DNA from: an uncultured Oleiphilus sp.
GTDB lineage: Bacteria; Pseudomonadota; Gammaproteobacteria; Pseudomonadales; Oleiphilaceae
Reading direction: 5' to 3'
Length of the DNA: 43,299 nucleotides
Assembly: GCA_913020045.1 (NCBI GenBank)
Contig: CAJWBE010000029.1
Span: forward strand, 1 to 43,299
In this document: one piece after another, positions 34,124 to 43,299 of the stretch
How positions within the stretch are numbered: position 1 is the first letter of the stretch
Layout: each line of letters starts with the position of its first letter
Notes under the pieces: model-generated
What the model saw: the letters and a program-made list of their open reading frames with translations, nothing else
Databases searched by the model: none
What the model was told of the DNA's origin: nothing
Made by a program: the position numbers and the translations under genes

Positions 34124-35037
34124 TAGCTATCTCCCTGTCGATAGACAGCGCCCACGGCGACCAGAGAGTTGATTAGTTCATTACTCACATCTTGCGGCAT
34201 ATTAGGTAGCACCAGTGGTGACACTTTGGCCGTAATGCTCCCTCCTAGCATGTTTGCTAACGGAGTAGATGCATCAGGGCCAAACAATGTGAGTTCTTTA
34301 GGGGGGATTTGTCCGAGCTGGCTTTCGAAATAATCAAACGAGCGCTGAATTTCCAGCGCTAAGTACTGAACAACGCTTTCTTGTTGCGCGGGATCAATCA
34401 ATGCCTCTAACGAAAAATCAAAATGGCGCGCCAAATAAAGCTCGCCATTTTTAACAAAAATCATGTTACCAGCACCACGACGGAGATAAAGCAGCGCCGA
34501 AGGACTGTCTTCGCTTGTACTCTGCTGCACGGCAATATTACGTAAACATAAGTCAGCCACGTCAATACTTTGCAGATCCAAGCCTGCATTCGACACTAAC
34601 TGAACCATAGACTCGATGATCGCTCGGCGACAGACCACCACGTTAAGCTGGGGCATTCGCCCTCTTAAGGCATCACTGGGAAATTCATAGACATCAGTAA
34701 CCGCGTCCGCCAGGTCGAAATCAAGCATATCCTTTACACGCCAGCGCGCTGCATCTGCAAGCTCGGCGTCTTCAACTTCAGGCCGGTCAATGGGGTACGT
34801 TTTATACTGGTCCACGGGAATCGCCGCCCGACACGCCATGCCAGATAAACCAAGCTCGGAAACTATTTTTTGCAAAACACTTTCGCGCTCCGCCGCACTA
34901 CAAGCTTCGTAACGATACTCAACAGTTTGAGAGGGCTGTGATTGCTCTGCGCGCAAAATAGCTAAGGCAAGACCGTCCGGTCGAACCTCAAGGCCAATAT
35001 AGCCACTATGTTGTTTAGACTTTAAAAAAGGGAACAA
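34123..35037 (-). CDS. mshI: MSHA biogenesis protein MshI (PilM-like)
   Basis: This first gene of the MSHA locus encodes 304 residues of an actin-fold, PilM/GspL-cytoplasmic-type protein. It starts at TTG (35037, MFPFLKSKQHSGYIGLEVRPDGLALAIL) with AGGA close upstream. Visible actin-like pieces are GYIGLEVRPDGLALAILRA, AIPVDQYKTYPIDRPEVEDAELADAARWRVKDMLDF, the domain-two stretch SIDVADLCLRNIAV, SALLYLRRGAGNMIFVKNGELYLARHFDF and IQRSFDYFESQLGQIPPKELTLFG. It has no membrane segment, so it probably sits on the inner face of the membrane and binds the PilN-like tail. Confidence 0.9.
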   Translation of the reverse strand: MFPFLKSKQHSGYIGLEVRPDGLALAILRAEQSQPSQTVEYRYEACSAAERESVLQKIVSELGLSGMACRAAIPVDQYKTYPIDRPEVEDAELADAARWRVKDMLDFDLADAVTDVYEFPSDALRGRMPQLNVVVCRRAIIESMVQLVSNAGLDLQSIDVADLCLRNIAVQQSTSEDSPSALLYLRRGAGNMIFVKNGELYLARHFDFSLEALIDPAQQESVVQYLALEIQRSFDYFESQLGQIPPKELTLFGPDASTPLANMLGGSITAKVSPLVLPNMPQDVSNELINSLVAVGAVYRQGDS

Positions 35038-35069
35038 TTTTTCCTACCGCCAGATAACGCTCAATATTA

Positions 35070-35086
35070 ATTCTAAACTTTAGAAT
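35070..35086. promoter_or_regulatory. 17-bp perfect palindrome over the MSHA promoter
   Basis: ATTCTAAA-C-TTTAGAAT has perfect 8-bp arms. It overlaps the candidate -10 box of the MSHA operon and the region around the start, 33 nt before mshI. That place suits a repressor operator; the binding protein is not known. Confidence 0.6.
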
Positions 35087-35110
35087 AGGTCAGTAAGTCT
35101 ATGTATGCAA
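35082..35110 (-). promoter_or_regulatory. Candidate promoter of the MSHA operon
   Basis: On the minus strand TTGCAT (35110-35105) and TATTCT (35087-35082) are 17 bp apart. The start would be near 35075, about 38 nt before the TTG of mshI. The palindrome at 35070-35086 covers the -10 box. Confidence 0.5.
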
Positions 35111-35157
35111 AAAGATAAATAAACTAATTGAGGTGCGGTAAAAGGCCTAAAACAAAA

Positions 35158-35194
35158 AAAATACAGCCCCCCTCATTTATCAAAACGGGGCTGT
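35158..35194 (-). terminator. Terminator of the small outer-membrane protein gene
   Basis: ACAGCCCC (35163-35170) pairs with GGGGCTGT (35187-35194) around a 16-nt loop. On the minus strand the stem is followed by A and a run of eight T. It lies about 20 nt after the stop at 35215 and insulates the MSHA promoter. Confidence 0.85.
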
Positions 35195-35214
35195 TTTGTT
35201 GCTTCATGAGCAAA

Positions 35215-35751
35215 CTAAAAAGTGGTTTTAATGCCCACTGACATTCCGGACAAATCAGCACCATCTTTATCAACGAAACTGGCATATTCAAGCGACAAAG
35301 ACAGCCCGCCCAAATTAGCGTCAAAGCCTAACCCTAATGAAGCGTCGGTTTCAGCACTATTGCTACTCACACCATTGACCTTTGTCTCGAAATCAGCGCG
35401 CGTAAAACCTAACAACACGTAAGGGAATAGCTCATGTTTGAGGGGGATTCCCGCCCGAACATAAGCACCGACAAGGTAGCGCAAATCAACATCTACACCA
35501 TCAATAGTTTCACCCGTCACACCAACACCTGCGCGGCCTTCGAGTGCGATATAGTCATTCATATAGCCGCCAACGCGACCCACAAATTGATTGATTTTTG
35601 CATCTTTCGATGCACCGCCTGACTCGACATCCATAAACCCAATGCTTGCACCGACGTATCGGTTTCCATGTGTTTTCTCTGCCACCGCAATACCACTCGT
35701 CAACGCAAGCGAAACAGCCAACACTCCTAAACCAAACCCTTTATTCATCAT
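35215..35751 (-). CDS. Small outer-membrane beta-barrel protein
   Basis: The 178-residue protein has a signal peptide ending near SGIAVAEK (about residue 24), then an eight-strand OmpA/OmpX-like barrel pattern: NRYVGASIGFMDVES, INQFVGRVGGYMNDYIALEGRAGVGVTGE, VDLRYLVGAYVRAGIPLKHELFPYVLLGFTRADFETKV, SLGLGFDANLGGLSLSLEYASFVDK, ending LSGMSVGIKTTF with the C-terminal Phe that marks barrel insertion. Two adjacent ATGs (35751 and 35748) share an AAGGA site. The gene stands alone between ssb and the MSHA locus. Function beyond an outer-membrane barrel is unknown. Confidence 0.85.
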   Translation of the reverse strand: MMNKGFGLGVLAVSLALTSGIAVAEKTHGNRYVGASIGFMDVESGGASKDAKINQFVGRVGGYMNDYIALEGRAGVGVTGETIDGVDVDLRYLVGAYVRAGIPLKHELFPYVLLGFTRADFETKVNGVSSNSAETDASLGLGFDANLGGLSLSLEYASFVDKDGADLSGMSVGIKTTF

Positions 35752-35835
35752 GTCATCCTTTTGGTTAATCCCGAGCCAACTCGCTCAAAAGCTATCTAGA
35801 TAAAAGACTTTACTACTTTATTATTCAAAGCGCAT

Positions 35836-35861
35836 AAAAAAAGCCCCTGAAACAGAGGCTT
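35836..35861 (-). terminator. ssb terminator
   Basis: AAGCCCCTG (35841-35849) pairs with CAGAGGCTT (35853-35861) around AAA, with one C/A mismatch. On the minus strand the stem ends in a run of seven T. It begins about 50 nt after the ssb stop. Confidence 0.85.
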
Positions 35862-35910
35862 AATGTAAAAGCAATAATGAAACCTTGCAACGCAAGGTCT
35901 AAGGTAATCC

Positions 35911-36477
35911 TTAGAATGGAATATCGTCGTCGAAATCATCCATCGGCGCTGCTTGAGGCGCCGGCGCGGCACTATTCTGTTGCGGCGCATACTGCTGTTT
36001 CGCATATTGAGGCTGTTGAGCTGGTTGCTGAACAGGCTGCTGAGCCGGCGCTTGTTGGGTATAATTTGGCTGCTGAGCTGGCGCTTGCTGACTCGGTGAC
36101 TGCATCCCAGCAGATTGGTCGTATCCACCACCACTTCCCGCACGCGAATCAAGCATTTGTAACTCATTGCCAACAATCTCAGTTGTATAACGATCTTGAC
36201 CAGACTGATCCTGCCACTTACGCGTTTGCAAACGCCCTTCGATATAAACCTTCGACCCTTTCTTCAAATAATCTTTCGCTATTTCTGCTAAACGATTAAA
36301 TAGCACGATTCTATGCCATTCCGTCTTAGGTACCATTTGTCCGGTCTGCTTGTCTTTATAGCTTTCATCTGTTGCTAGATTCAAGTTCGTAATCGCCGAA
36401 CCTTGTGCAGAAAATCGCGTATCTGGATCAGCGCCCAAATTCCCAATCAAAATTACTTTGTTTATGCCTCTTGCCAT
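35911..36477 (-). CDS. ssb: Single-stranded DNA-binding protein SSB
   Basis: SSB coats single-stranded DNA in replication, recombination and repair. The 188 residues start [22 protein letters not shown] and form an OB fold to about residue 110 ([38 protein letters not shown]). A long Gln/Pro/Ala-rich linker (about 120-175) follows, and the conserved acidic tip DDFDDDIPF recruits partner proteins. GGGG lies 8 nt before the ATG. It sits next to yajR and uvrA, a common gammaproteobacterial grouping. Confidence 0.98.
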   Translation of the reverse strand: MARGINKVILIGNLGADPDTRFSAQGSAITNLNLATDESYKDKQTGQMVPKTEWHRIVLFNRLAEIAKDYLKKGSKVYIEGRLQTRKWQDQSGQDRYTTEIVGNELQMLDSRAGSGGGYDQSAGMQSPSQQAPAQQPNYTQQAPAQQPVQQPAQQPQYAKQQYAPQQNSAAPAPQAAPMDDFDDDIPF

Positions 36478-36575
36478 GTTCTCGCCCCTTTATTCAAATG
36501 GCCATTCCTTTGGCTCATATTTATCAATGATTAATCCACCGTTTGATCAAGGCTAACACCTCAACCGCAATGAGA

Positions 36576-36610
36576 GGATTGTCGCATGGATATATACGAC
36601 AATCCATGCG
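36576..36610. repeat. Two interleaved 9-bp inverted repeats between yajR and ssb
   Basis: GGATTGTCG (36576-36584) is matched by CGACAATCC (36597-36605). CGCATGGAT (36583-36591) is matched by ATCCATGCG (36602-36610). The arms alternate A-B-A'-B', so the two stems exclude each other at full length or could form an H-type pseudoknot in RNA. It lies about 30 nt after the yajR stop and 100 nt before ssb, without a T-run. Confidence 0.7.
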
Positions 36611-36638
36611 CGCCTTACTTTGTTTTAACAAAGCCCAT

Positions 36639-38000
36639 TCACGCAAACCGAAGACGCAGCTTTTCCAGTTCTGCAGGATCAAGGTCCGATTTAACAACTT
36701 TTAGATACGCCAAGTTTTCACCAGGGATTGCGACGACTTCTTCAACACCTTTTAGTGCGCTGAATAGTTGAGAGATTTCTTTTGCTTGATGCGCATCATA
36801 GGCTTTTCCAAAATTGAGAGTCATCCCGGTTTCTGAGTTTGGATTACTCATACCGCTCGCCACGAGGCACCAAAGTGCCGCACTAACCGATACAAATACA
36901 TAAACCCCAGACAAACCATATTGACTCAATATCGCACCACCAGAAACGCCCCCAATAAATGCACCGAAAAATTGGCTAGTCGAGTACAGCCCCATTGCCG
37001 TTCCTTTACTACCTGCCGGGCATAGCTTGCTCACCAACGATGGTAAACTTGCCTCGAGTAAATTGAACGCCATAAAAAAGAAAAACAAACTAAGCCAGAA
37101 TGCAGCGAACCAATGGTCGGTCCACAGCCCACTTAGCGATGCGATGCTAAGCAGCGCGATGGCGAACAGGAAAACGTGCTTCATTCTCTTTTTCTTTTCG
37201 CCAATGATGATAAACGGCACCATCGCAAAAAAAGAAAAGAGCATGACCGTCAAATAGACCAGCCAATGATCTGCGGTTGGCAGCTGAGCGTTTTGGAGTA
37301 AAGAGGACGGCACAGCAATAAACATCGCGGTTAGCGCCATATGTAAAATAAAAATACCAAAATCTAAACGTAGTAATTCTTTGTTTTTTATCACCTCGTG
37401 AAACTGATCTTTAAACACTCGCGTGTCACGATTCCGAAAGCTTTGCACAGGCGTTGGCACAAATGTCACCAGCCAAACCAGACCAAACAACGCAAGCCCC
37501 GCAGTAACCCAAAAAATACCAGCCAGACCAGACCACTCAGCGATTAAGGGCCCAACCACTAATGCTATGGAAAATGAAACCCCAATTGACATACCTACCA
37601 ATGCCATCGCTTTCGTACGACTTTGCTCGCTGGTCAGGTCACTCAGCAAGGCCATTAACACGGCGGCAATAGCACCAGATCCTTGAAGAAAGCGCCCAAA
37701 AATTACGCCATAGATACTCTCTGATGTAGCCGCGACCACGCTTCCAAGAAAAAATAGTAGCAGGCCAATAGCAATCAATTTTTTTCGACCAAAACGGTCA
37801 GACAGTGCGCCAAATGGAATTTGAAATAACGCTTGGCTCAGACCATACACACCGATCGCGAAACCAATCAGAACGTTCGTTGCGCCATGTAAGTCTTGAC
37901 CATAAATAACAAACACAGGCAACACCATAAACAAGCCAAGCATTCGAGTTGCATAAAGGAAGGCTAACGAAAAGACGGAACGCCTTTCAATACCGGTCAT
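36639..38000 (-). CDS. yajR: Major facilitator transporter YajR with C-terminal YAM domain
   Basis: This 453-residue, twelve-helix MFS transporter is close in sequence to E. coli YajR (shared segments RMLGLFMVLPVFV, YGLSQALFQIPFGALSDRFGRKK, GRFLQGSGAIAAVLMALLSDLT, GTAMGLYSTSQF). Motif A is GALSDRFGRKK (about 63-73). After the last helix, a ferredoxin-like YAM domain (about 392-453, AKEISQLFSALKGVEEVVAIPGENLAYLKV) marks YajR. YajR is a proton-driven exporter whose substrate is unsettled. It lies between ssb and the divergent uvrA. Confidence 0.94.
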   Translation of the reverse strand: MTGIERRSVFSLAFLYATRMLGLFMVLPVFVIYGQDLHGATNVLIGFAIGVYGLSQALFQIPFGALSDRFGRKKLIAIGLLLFFLGSVVAATSESIYGVIFGRFLQGSGAIAAVLMALLSDLTSEQSRTKAMALVGMSIGVSFSIALVVGPLIAEWSGLAGIFWVTAGLALFGLVWLVTFVPTPVQSFRNRDTRVFKDQFHEVIKNKELLRLDFGIFILHMALTAMFIAVPSSLLQNAQLPTADHWLVYLTVMLFSFFAMVPFIIIGEKKKRMKHVFLFAIALLSIASLSGLWTDHWFAAFWLSLFFFFMAFNLLEASLPSLVSKLCPAGSKGTAMGLYSTSQFFGAFIGGVSGGAILSQYGLSGVYVFVSVSAALWCLVASGMSNPNSETGMTLNFGKAYDAHQAKEISQLFSALKGVEEVVAIPGENLAYLKVVKSDLDPAELEKLRLRFA

Positions 38001-38130
38001 AGCTGTGATTAATCCGCAATATATTGGTTCAAATTTAAGCCGGCCATTCTAACACTATTTTTTAAATACGTAGCGGATTTATAGCCGCACCGCACTCACC
38101 AATAGTTTACTTTTAAAAACGGTAAAATCG

Positions 38131-38159
38131 GTTCATGCAGCGCGATAAACCGTTATAAT
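38131..38159 (+). promoter_or_regulatory. Candidate uvrA promoter
   Basis: A perfect TATAAT lies at 38154-38159, with a weak -35 (GTTCAT, 38131-38136) at 17 bp. The predicted leader is about 20 nt. I see no LexA-type CTG-N10-CAG box, so SOS control of uvrA is not evident here. Confidence 0.55.
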
Positions 38160-38186
38160 GTTCGGTTTTGAGCTTAGGCAATCAAC

Positions 38187-41015
38187 ATGGATTCTATACA
38201 TATTCGGGGGGCCCGCACCCATAACCTGAAAAACATCGACCTAGACTTGCCGCGCGACAAGCTCATTGTGATCACAGGGCTTTCAGGTTCGGGGAAATCT
38301 TCACTCGCCTTTGACACACTCTATGCGGAAGGGCAACGCCGTTATGTAGAGTCACTATCGACATATGCTCGTCAATTTTTGTCAATGATGGACAAACCTG
38401 ACGTCGATCATATTGAAGGCCTGTCTCCCGCAATTTCAATTGAACAAAAGTCGACCTCTCACAACCCACGCTCGACCGTTGGCACTATTACCGAAATCTA
38501 CGATTACCTCAGGTTGTTATATGCACGTGCAGGCGAACCACGCTGCCCGACCCACGAACTTCCCCTAGACGCCCAAACAGTTAGCCAAATGGTTGATCAA
38601 GTTGTTGCGCTTGAAGACGGACTTCGCTTACTAATGCTAGCGCCAGTGATTCAGGACCGAAAAGGCGAGCACCTGCACACGCTTCAAGAGTTACAAAAAC
38701 AAGGGTTCATCAGAGCTAGAATTGACGGCATTGTGGTCGACCTAGATGACACACCAACACTAGATAAGAATAAAAAACATACCATCGAAGTCGTAATTGA
38801 CCGCTTCAAAGTGCGTGATGACATTCAACAACGTATTGCTGAGTCCTTTGAAACCTGCCTTGAGCTAACCGACGGCATTGCTTTAATCGCGCCGATGGAT
38901 TCAGATAGCCAACTCGATGAAATTATATTTTCTTCTCGCTTTGCTTGCCCAAAATGTGGTTATTCCATCGCTGAACTAGAGCCTAGGATGTTTTCGTTTA
39001 ATAATCCGAATGGCGCCTGCCAAACCTGTGACGGCCTTGGTATTAAACAGTTTTTTGATCCGGAACGTGTTATTCAGGACGGTTCCCTTACGCTGGCCGA
39101 AGGGGCGATAAAAGGCTGGGACCGTCGAACCGTCTACTACTTCCAGCTCCTCAATAGCGTCGCGACCCATTATAAAATCGATATCGACCAACCTTACGAA
39201 TCACTCCCGGACGACTTTAAAAAAGCACTGTTGTTTGGCAGCGGCAAAGCAGAAATAAGCTTTAACTACATTAATACTCGAGGCGACACGGTTAAACGCT
39301 CACACCCTTTTGAAGGGGTCATCCCCAACATGGAGCGGCGGTATTTGGAGACCGAGTCACAAATGGTCAGAGAAGACTTGGCGAGCTATCAAACTAATCA
39401 AGCCTGTCCGTCTTGCAAGGGCTCTCGGCTCAAAGAAGCCTCTCGCAACGTTTACGTCGACGACCGAACGCTACCTGAAGTAACCTGCCTTCCGGTCGGA
39501 GAGCTACTCGATTATTTTTCCAAAGTTAATATCGAAGGTAAACGCGGAGAAATTGCGGATAAGGTATTAAAAGAAATTCAGTTACGCTTAGAGTTTCTGG
39601 TCAACGTCGGGCTAGACTACCTCTCACTCGACCGTAGCGCCGACACTTTGTCCGGCGGGGAAGCGCAGCGAATTAGGCTTGCAAGTCAGATTGGCGCCGG
39701 ACTTGTCGGGGTGATGTACATACTCGACGAGCCCTCCATCGGATTGCATCAACGAGACAACGACCGACTACTTAAAACACTCACACATCTTCGCGACCTA
39801 GGCAATACGGTCATTGTCGTCGAACATGATGAAGACGCGATCCGACTCGCAGATTATGTCGTGGATATTGGTCCGGGTGCAGGCGTGCATGGAGGCGAGA
39901 TCATCGCGCAAGGTCTTCCGTCTGACATCATGGAAAACGAGGCATCGTTGACCGGACAATACCTGTCCGGCCGCAAAAAGATCCCCCTTCCTGAGCGCCG
40001 CCTTCGCCCAAATACTGACAAGCTATTGAAGCTATATGGCGCAACGGGAAACAACCTCAACAATGTGTCATTAGAAATTCCATTTGGCTTATTTACCTGT
40101 ATCACCGGTGTGTCTGGCTCCGGAAAGTCAACGCTCATCAACAGCACGCTTTACCCACTTGCCGCGACCGCATTAAACAAAGCCACCACACTGACTGCGT
40201 CTGAATATGAAGGCATCGACGGGCTGGATCTTTTTGACAAAGTTATTGATATCGATCAAAGCCCAATCGGCCGCACACCGCGCTCTAACCCAGCAACCTA
40301 TACAGGACTTTTCACCCCAATCCGAGACCTTTTCTCGGGCACACAGGAAGCTCGGGCTCGCGGCTACAAACCTGGTCGCTTTAGCTTCAATGTCAAAGGA
40401 GGCCGGTGTGAGTCCTGTCAGGGCGACGGCGTCATCAAGGTTGAGATGCACTTTCTTCCTGACGTTTATGTGCCCTGCGATATATGTAAAGGCAAACGCT
40501 ACAACCGTGAAACGCTGGATGTTAAATATAAAGGGAAGAGCATTCATGAAGTACTGGAATTAACCATCGAGGACGCTCGAGAGTTCTTTGATGCCGTTCC
40601 CTTTATCGCACGGAAACTACAGACCTTGATGGACGTCGGTTTGTCTTACATTCGACTCGGACAAAGCGCGGTCACTCTATCTGGCGGGGAAGCGCAGCGG
40701 GTGAAACTTGCGAAAGAACTTTCTAAACGAGATACCGGCAAAACCCTTTATATTCTAGATGAACCAACGACCGGCCTTCACTTCTACGATATACAGCAAC
40801 TTCTAACGGTACTCCATAGATTAAGAGACCATGGTAATACCATCGTCGTTATCGAGCACAATTTAGACGTCATCAAGACCGCTGACTGGGTTGTCGACCT
40901 AGGGCCGGAGGGAGGCGTACGCGGCGGGAATATCGTTGCACAAGGCTCGCCCGAAGACGTTGCTCAAGCTGCCGGATCATTCACTGGGCACTTCTTAAAA
41001 CCACTACTGTCGTAG
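38187..41015 (+). CDS. uvrA: Excinuclease ABC subunit A
   Basis: UvrA is the damage-sensing ATPase dimer of nucleotide excision repair and loads UvrB at lesions. The 942 residues match the E. coli length (940). The first ATPase has Walker [10 protein letters not shown] (about 31-39); its signature [16 protein letters not shown] and Walker [13 protein letters not shown] come later. The second ATPase has [25 protein letters not shown] and [12 protein letters not shown]. Zinc sites are at CPKC...CQTC and CESCQGDG...[10 protein letters not shown]. The ATG at 38187 has TTAGG 8 nt upstream. It is divergent from yajR and convergent with rplQ. Confidence 0.98.
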   Translation: MDSIHIRGARTHNLKNIDLDLPRDKLIVITGLSGSGKSSLAFDTLYAEGQRRYVESLSTYARQFLSMMDKPDVDHIEGLSPAISIEQKSTSHNPRSTVGTITEIYDYLRLLYARAGEPRCPTHELPLDAQTVSQMVDQVVALEDGLRLLMLAPVIQDRKGEHLHTLQELQKQGFIRARIDGIVVDLDDTPTLDKNKKHTIEVVIDRFKVRDDIQQRIAESFETCLELTDGIALIAPMDSDSQLDEIIFSSRFACPKCGYSIAELEPRMFSFNNPNGACQTCDGLGIKQFFDPERVIQDGSLTLAEGAIKGWDRRTVYYFQLLNSVATHYKIDIDQPYESLPDDFKKALLFGSGKAEISFNYINTRGDTVKRSHPFEGVIPNMERRYLETESQMVREDLASYQTNQACPSCKGSRLKEASRNVYVDDRTLPEVTCLPVGELLDYFSKVNIEGKRGEIADKVLKEIQLRLEFLVNVGLDYLSLDRSADTLSGGEAQRIRLASQIGAGLVGVMYILDEPSIGLHQRDNDRLLKTLTHLRDLGNTVIVVEHDEDAIRLADYVVDIGPGAGVHGGEIIAQGLPSDIMENEASLTGQYLSGRKKIPLPERRLRPNTDKLLKLYGATGNNLNNVSLEIPFGLFTCITGVSGSGKSTLINSTLYPLAATALNKATTLTASEYEGIDGLDLFDKVIDIDQSPIGRTPRSNPATYTGLFTPIRDLFSGTQEARARGYKPGRFSFNVKGGRCESCQGDGVIKVEMHFLPDVYVPCDICKGKRYNRETLDVKYKGKSIHEVLELTIEDAREFFDAVPFIARKLQTLMDVGLSYIRLGQSAVTLSGGEAQRVKLAKELSKRDTGKTLYILDEPTTGLHFYDIQQLLTVLHRLRDHGNTIVVIEHNLDVIKTADWVVDLGPEGGVRGGNIVAQGSPEDVAQAAGSFTGHFLKPLLS

Positions 41016-41024
41016 CGGTTTTAA
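40995..41024 (+). other. Hairpin spanning the uvrA stop codon
   Basis: TTAAAACC-A-CTAC (40995-41007) pairs with GTAG-C-GGTTTTAA (41012-41024) around TGTC, giving 12 base pairs with one mismatch. The UAG stop at 41013-41015 lies in the 3' arm. A stronger terminator hairpin follows 14 nt later. Confidence 0.6.
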
Positions 41025-41037
41025 GGCTTTCAGAAGC

Positions 41038-41068
41038 AAAAAAAACGCCGCTAATGCGGCGTTTTTTT
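41038..41068. terminator. Bidirectional terminator between uvrA and rplQ
   Basis: ACGCCGC (41045-41051) and GCGGCGT (41056-41062) pair around TAAT. An A-run lies on the left (41038-41045) and a T-run on the right (41062-41068), so it fits termination of uvrA on the plus strand and of the ribosomal operon on the minus strand. Confidence 0.95.
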
Positions 41069-41084
41069 AACTGAAGCTAACGAA

Positions 41085-41474
41085 TTAATCTTCGTCGTCT
41101 TCCAAGTCTTCTGCAATCGGTCTATCAACCAATTCTACATAAGCCATTGGCGCCGCATCACCCGTACGGAAACCGCACTTAAGGATACGAATGTATCCGC
41201 CTGGGCGATCCTGGTACCTAGGACCTAGTTCAGTAAACAGTTTCGCAACGGCTGCATCATCACGAACTCGTGAGAATGCAAGACGACGATTAGCTACTGA
41301 GTCATTCTTTGCCAAAGTGATTAGAGGCTCCGCAACACGGCGAAGTTCTTTTGCTTTTGGCAATGTAGTTTTGATCAACTCATGCTCAACAAGAGAGGCA
41401 GCCATGTTCTTAAACATTGCCTTTCTGTGCGAGCTATTGCGATTTAATTTACGACCGCTTTTACGATGACGCAT
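41085..41474 (-). CDS. rplQ: 50S ribosomal protein L17
   Basis: The 129-residue protein starts [32 protein letters not shown], the invariant start of L17, and has [12 protein letters not shown] and [34 protein letters not shown] short acidic tail (AEDLEDDED) is normal in gammaproteobacteria. It is the last gene of the alpha operon, 35 nt after rpoA, and ends at the terminator it shares with uvrA. Confidence 0.98.
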   Translation of the reverse strand: MRHRKSGRKLNRNSSHRKAMFKNMAASLVEHELIKTTLPKAKELRRVAEPLITLAKNDSVANRRLAFSRVRDDAAVAKLFTELGPRYQDRPGGYIRILKCGFRTGDAAPMAYVELVDRPIAEDLEDDED

Positions 41475-41509
41475 TTTTAAATTCCTTACCTGTCTAGGTC
41501 AAATGCAGC

Positions 41510-42514
41510 TTAAACAGCCAGCACTCGATCATCGCCTTTTAGACTAGCCGGAGGCCAGTTTTCAAGACGCATACCCAAAGAAAGACCACGCGATGCAAGA
41601 ACATCCTTAATTTCGGTCAACGACTTCTTACCCAGATTAGGGGTTTTCAGTAGTTCAACCTCAGTACGCTGAATCAGGTCGCCGATATAATAGATATTCT
41701 CAGCCTTCAAACAGTTCGCAGAACGAACAGTCAGTTCAAGGTCATCCACCGGACGTAACAGAATTGGATCAACTTCTTCCTCTTCTTCCTCTTGTACAGG
41801 CTCTTTCTCATTATCAAAATCAACAAACACCGACAGCTGCTGCTGTAGAATTGTTGCTGCTCGTCTGATTGACTCTTCTGGGTCAATCGTGCCATTTGTT
41901 TCCAGATCAATTACCAACTTATCCAAGTCAGTACGTTGCTCTACACGTGCATTCTCAACAGAGTATGCAACACGTGCAACGGGGCTATATGACGCATCGA
42001 TTTGCAATTTACCAATTGCACGCGTTTCGTCATCACCTGACGATCGCTGATCCGCTGGAACATAACCACGTCCGCGAGCGATCTTGAGCGCCATATTGAT
42101 TTCGCCCTTGTCACCCAAATTACAGATAACATGGTCTGGATTGATGATCTCTACGTCATGATCAAGCTGGATATCACTCGCCAATACAGGACCAGATCCT
42201 TTCTTGGAGATATTCAAAGTAGCTTCATCACGAGAATGCATATTGATTGCAAGCCCTTTCAGGTTCAGAAGAATTTCAATGACATCCTCCTGAACACCTT
42301 CGATAGCGCTGTATTCGTGCAATACACCATCGATTTCAGCTTCAACAACCGCGCACCCAGGCATTGACGATAGTAGGATGCGTCTTAGCGCACTCCCTAG
42401 AGTGTGGCCAAAGCCACGCTCTAGCGGTTCCAATATCACTTTCGCGTGAGTCGCACTCAACTCTTGAACTTCAATATTACGAGGGTTCAAGAATTCATTT
42501 ACTGAACGCTGCAT
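41510..42514 (-). CDS. rpoA: RNA polymerase alpha subunit
   Basis: The alpha subunit dimerises to start core polymerase assembly and contacts activators and UP elements. The 334 residues have the N-terminal domain (about 1-235, [37 protein letters not shown]), an acidic linker ([15 protein letters not shown], slightly richer in Glu than in E. coli) and the C-terminal domain (about 250-334, [66 protein letters not shown]). It lies between rpsD and rplQ. Confidence 0.99.
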   Translation of the reverse strand: MQRSVNEFLNPRNIEVQELSATHAKVILEPLERGFGHTLGSALRRILLSSMPGCAVVEAEIDGVLHEYSAIEGVQEDVIEILLNLKGLAINMHSRDEATLNISKKGSGPVLASDIQLDHDVEIINPDHVICNLGDKGEINMALKIARGRGYVPADQRSSGDDETRAIGKLQIDASYSPVARVAYSVENARVEQRTDLDKLVIDLETNGTIDPEESIRRAATILQQQLSVFVDFDNEKEPVQEEEEEEVDPILLRPVDDLELTVRSANCLKAENIYYIGDLIQRTEVELLKTPNLGKKSLTEIKDVLASRGLSLGMRLENWPPASLKGDDRVLAV

Positions 42515-42549
42515 ATTCGCCTCTATACGTTATGTTGTGATTCTAAAAC

Positions 42550-43170
42550 TTACTTAGAGTAAAGCTCTACAATAAGGTTTTCGTTAATATCTGCTGGCAA
42601 GTCAGTTCTTTCTGGAACAGATCTAAATGTTCCTGAAAGCTTTCCAGCATCAACATCAACCCAATCAACCGATGCACGATTCGCAGCGAGTTCAATAGCG
42701 CTCTTAACACGCAACTGATTCTTCGCTTTCTCACGAACAGTCACAATATCACCTGCTTTAACTTGGTAAGACGCGATATTAACAACCGTATCGTTTACCA
42801 AAATAGCTTTATGTGACACCAACTGACGTGACTCGGCACGCGTTGACCCGAATCCCATTCGGTATACAACATTATCAAGGCGTTGTTCTAACAGCTGAAG
42901 CAAGTTCTCACCAGTTGCGCCTTTACGACGAGCAGCTTCTTTATAGTAGCCACGGAACTGCTTCTCTAAGACGCCGTACAAACGACGAACTTTTTGCTTC
43001 TCACGAAGCTGAGTACCATACTCAGATAATCGACCACGGCGTGCGCCGTGCATACCTGGAGCTGATTCTAGATTACATTTTGAATCAAGTGCCTTAACAC
43101 CGCTCTTCAAAAATAGATCTGTCCCCTCTCGGCGGGACAATTTACACTTTGGTCCAATATAACGAGCCAT
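42550..43170 (-). CDS. rpsD: 30S ribosomal protein S4
   Basis: The 206 residues start [24 protein letters not shown] and include the S4 RNA-binding domain (about 96-160, [50 protein letters not shown]). S4 starts 16S rRNA assembly and, in E. coli, represses the alpha operon from its mRNA; the target would lie further upstream, outside this window. It sits between rpsK and rpoA in the standard order. Confidence 0.99.
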   Translation of the reverse strand: MARYIGPKCKLSRREGTDLFLKSGVKALDSKCNLESAPGMHGARRGRLSEYGTQLREKQKVRRLYGVLEKQFRGYYKEAARRKGATGENLLQLLEQRLDNVVYRMGFGSTRAESRQLVSHKAILVNDTVVNIASYQVKAGDIVTVREKAKNQLRVKSAIELAANRASVDWVDVDAGKLSGTFRSVPERTDLPADINENLIVELYSK

Positions 43171-43182
43171 TTACTGTCTCCT

Positions 43183-43299
43183 CTAAACGCGACGTTTCTT
43201 CGGTGGACGACAACCGTTGTGTGGAATCGGCGTGACGTCGGTGATGTTTGTGATCTTGTAACCACAAGCGTTTAGTGCTCTGACAGCGGACTCGCGTCC
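43183..43299 (-). CDS. rpsK: 30S ribosomal protein S11, C-terminal part
   Basis: Only the last 38 codons and the TAG stop are inside the window. They read [20 protein letters not shown], then [18 protein letters not shown], the highly conserved S11 C-terminus with the CRPPKKRRV tail. rpsD follows 12 nt later. The rest of the gene, and probably rpsM upstream of it, continues beyond the right edge. Confidence 0.97.
   Translation of the reverse strand, partial: GRESAVRALNACGYKITNITDVTPIPHNGCRPPKKRRV

Noticed and set aside
17119-35037. Type II secretion or Tfp (PilA-PilQ) locus
   Set aside because: Gene order, the MshEN domain on the ATPase, the MshQ C-terminus and the MshA-type pilin identify MSHA specifically.
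38001-38186. LexA (SOS) box before uvrA
   Set aside because: No CTG-N10-CAG-type site could be found in the yajR-uvrA spacer.
1-43299. Insertion sequences, prophage, CRISPR arrays or tRNA genes
   Set aside because: No transposase, integrase, phage structural gene, regularly spaced repeat or cloverleaf was seen on either strand.

Overview
The window looks like chromosome of a marine gammaproteobacterium with moderate GC. Support comes from sigma54/NtrC control of glnA, an MSHA pilus locus, the ssb-yajR-uvrA gene group, a Porin_4-type outer-membrane porin and the end of the alpha ribosomal operon. I would place it loosely among Oceanospirillales/Cellvibrionales/Alteromonadales-like lineages; the sequence alone does not settle the genus. 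I see no tRNA, rRNA, CRISPR array, transposase or prophage gene.

Layout: (1) 1-796, 5' part of a porin gene on the minus strand, preceded by a hairpin-rich spacer. (2) 1430-3836, dtd and typA on the minus strand, separated by a strong terminator. (3) 3837-5793, glnA with two NtrC sites, a sigma54 promoter, a long leader and a terminator. (4) 5928-13000, a compact adhesion cassette: a 604-residue LapA-like type I secreted adhesin on the plus strand, converging on an operon for an ABC exporter, an adaptor, a TolC-like channel and a small unknown protein. (5) 13169-16535, a DUF4124 protein followed by ntrB and ntrC; an NtrC-like site precedes ntrB. (6) 16774-17109, a small unrecognised gene. (7) 35037 down to 17119, an 18 kb minus-strand MSHA pilus locus in the order I, I2, J, K, L, M, N, E, G, F, A, C, D, O, P, Q, without mshB. 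(8) 35215-38000, a small outer-membrane barrel protein, ssb and yajR. (9) 38187-41015, uvrA. (10) 41085-43299, rplQ, rpoA, rpsD and the 3' end of rpsK.

Two themes link the genes. The nitrogen module (glnA, DUF4124, ntrBC) is conserved but is split by about 8 kb of adhesin and type I secretion genes. The window also holds two surface-attachment systems that are each tied to cyclic di-GMP in their characterised relatives. The MSHA ATPase MshE carries two near-perfect MshEN cyclic di-GMP-binding motifs. The small adhesin has a retention-like N-terminus and a TAAG motif of the kind cleaved by LapG, which LapD controls through cyclic di-GMP. lapD and lapG are not in the window.
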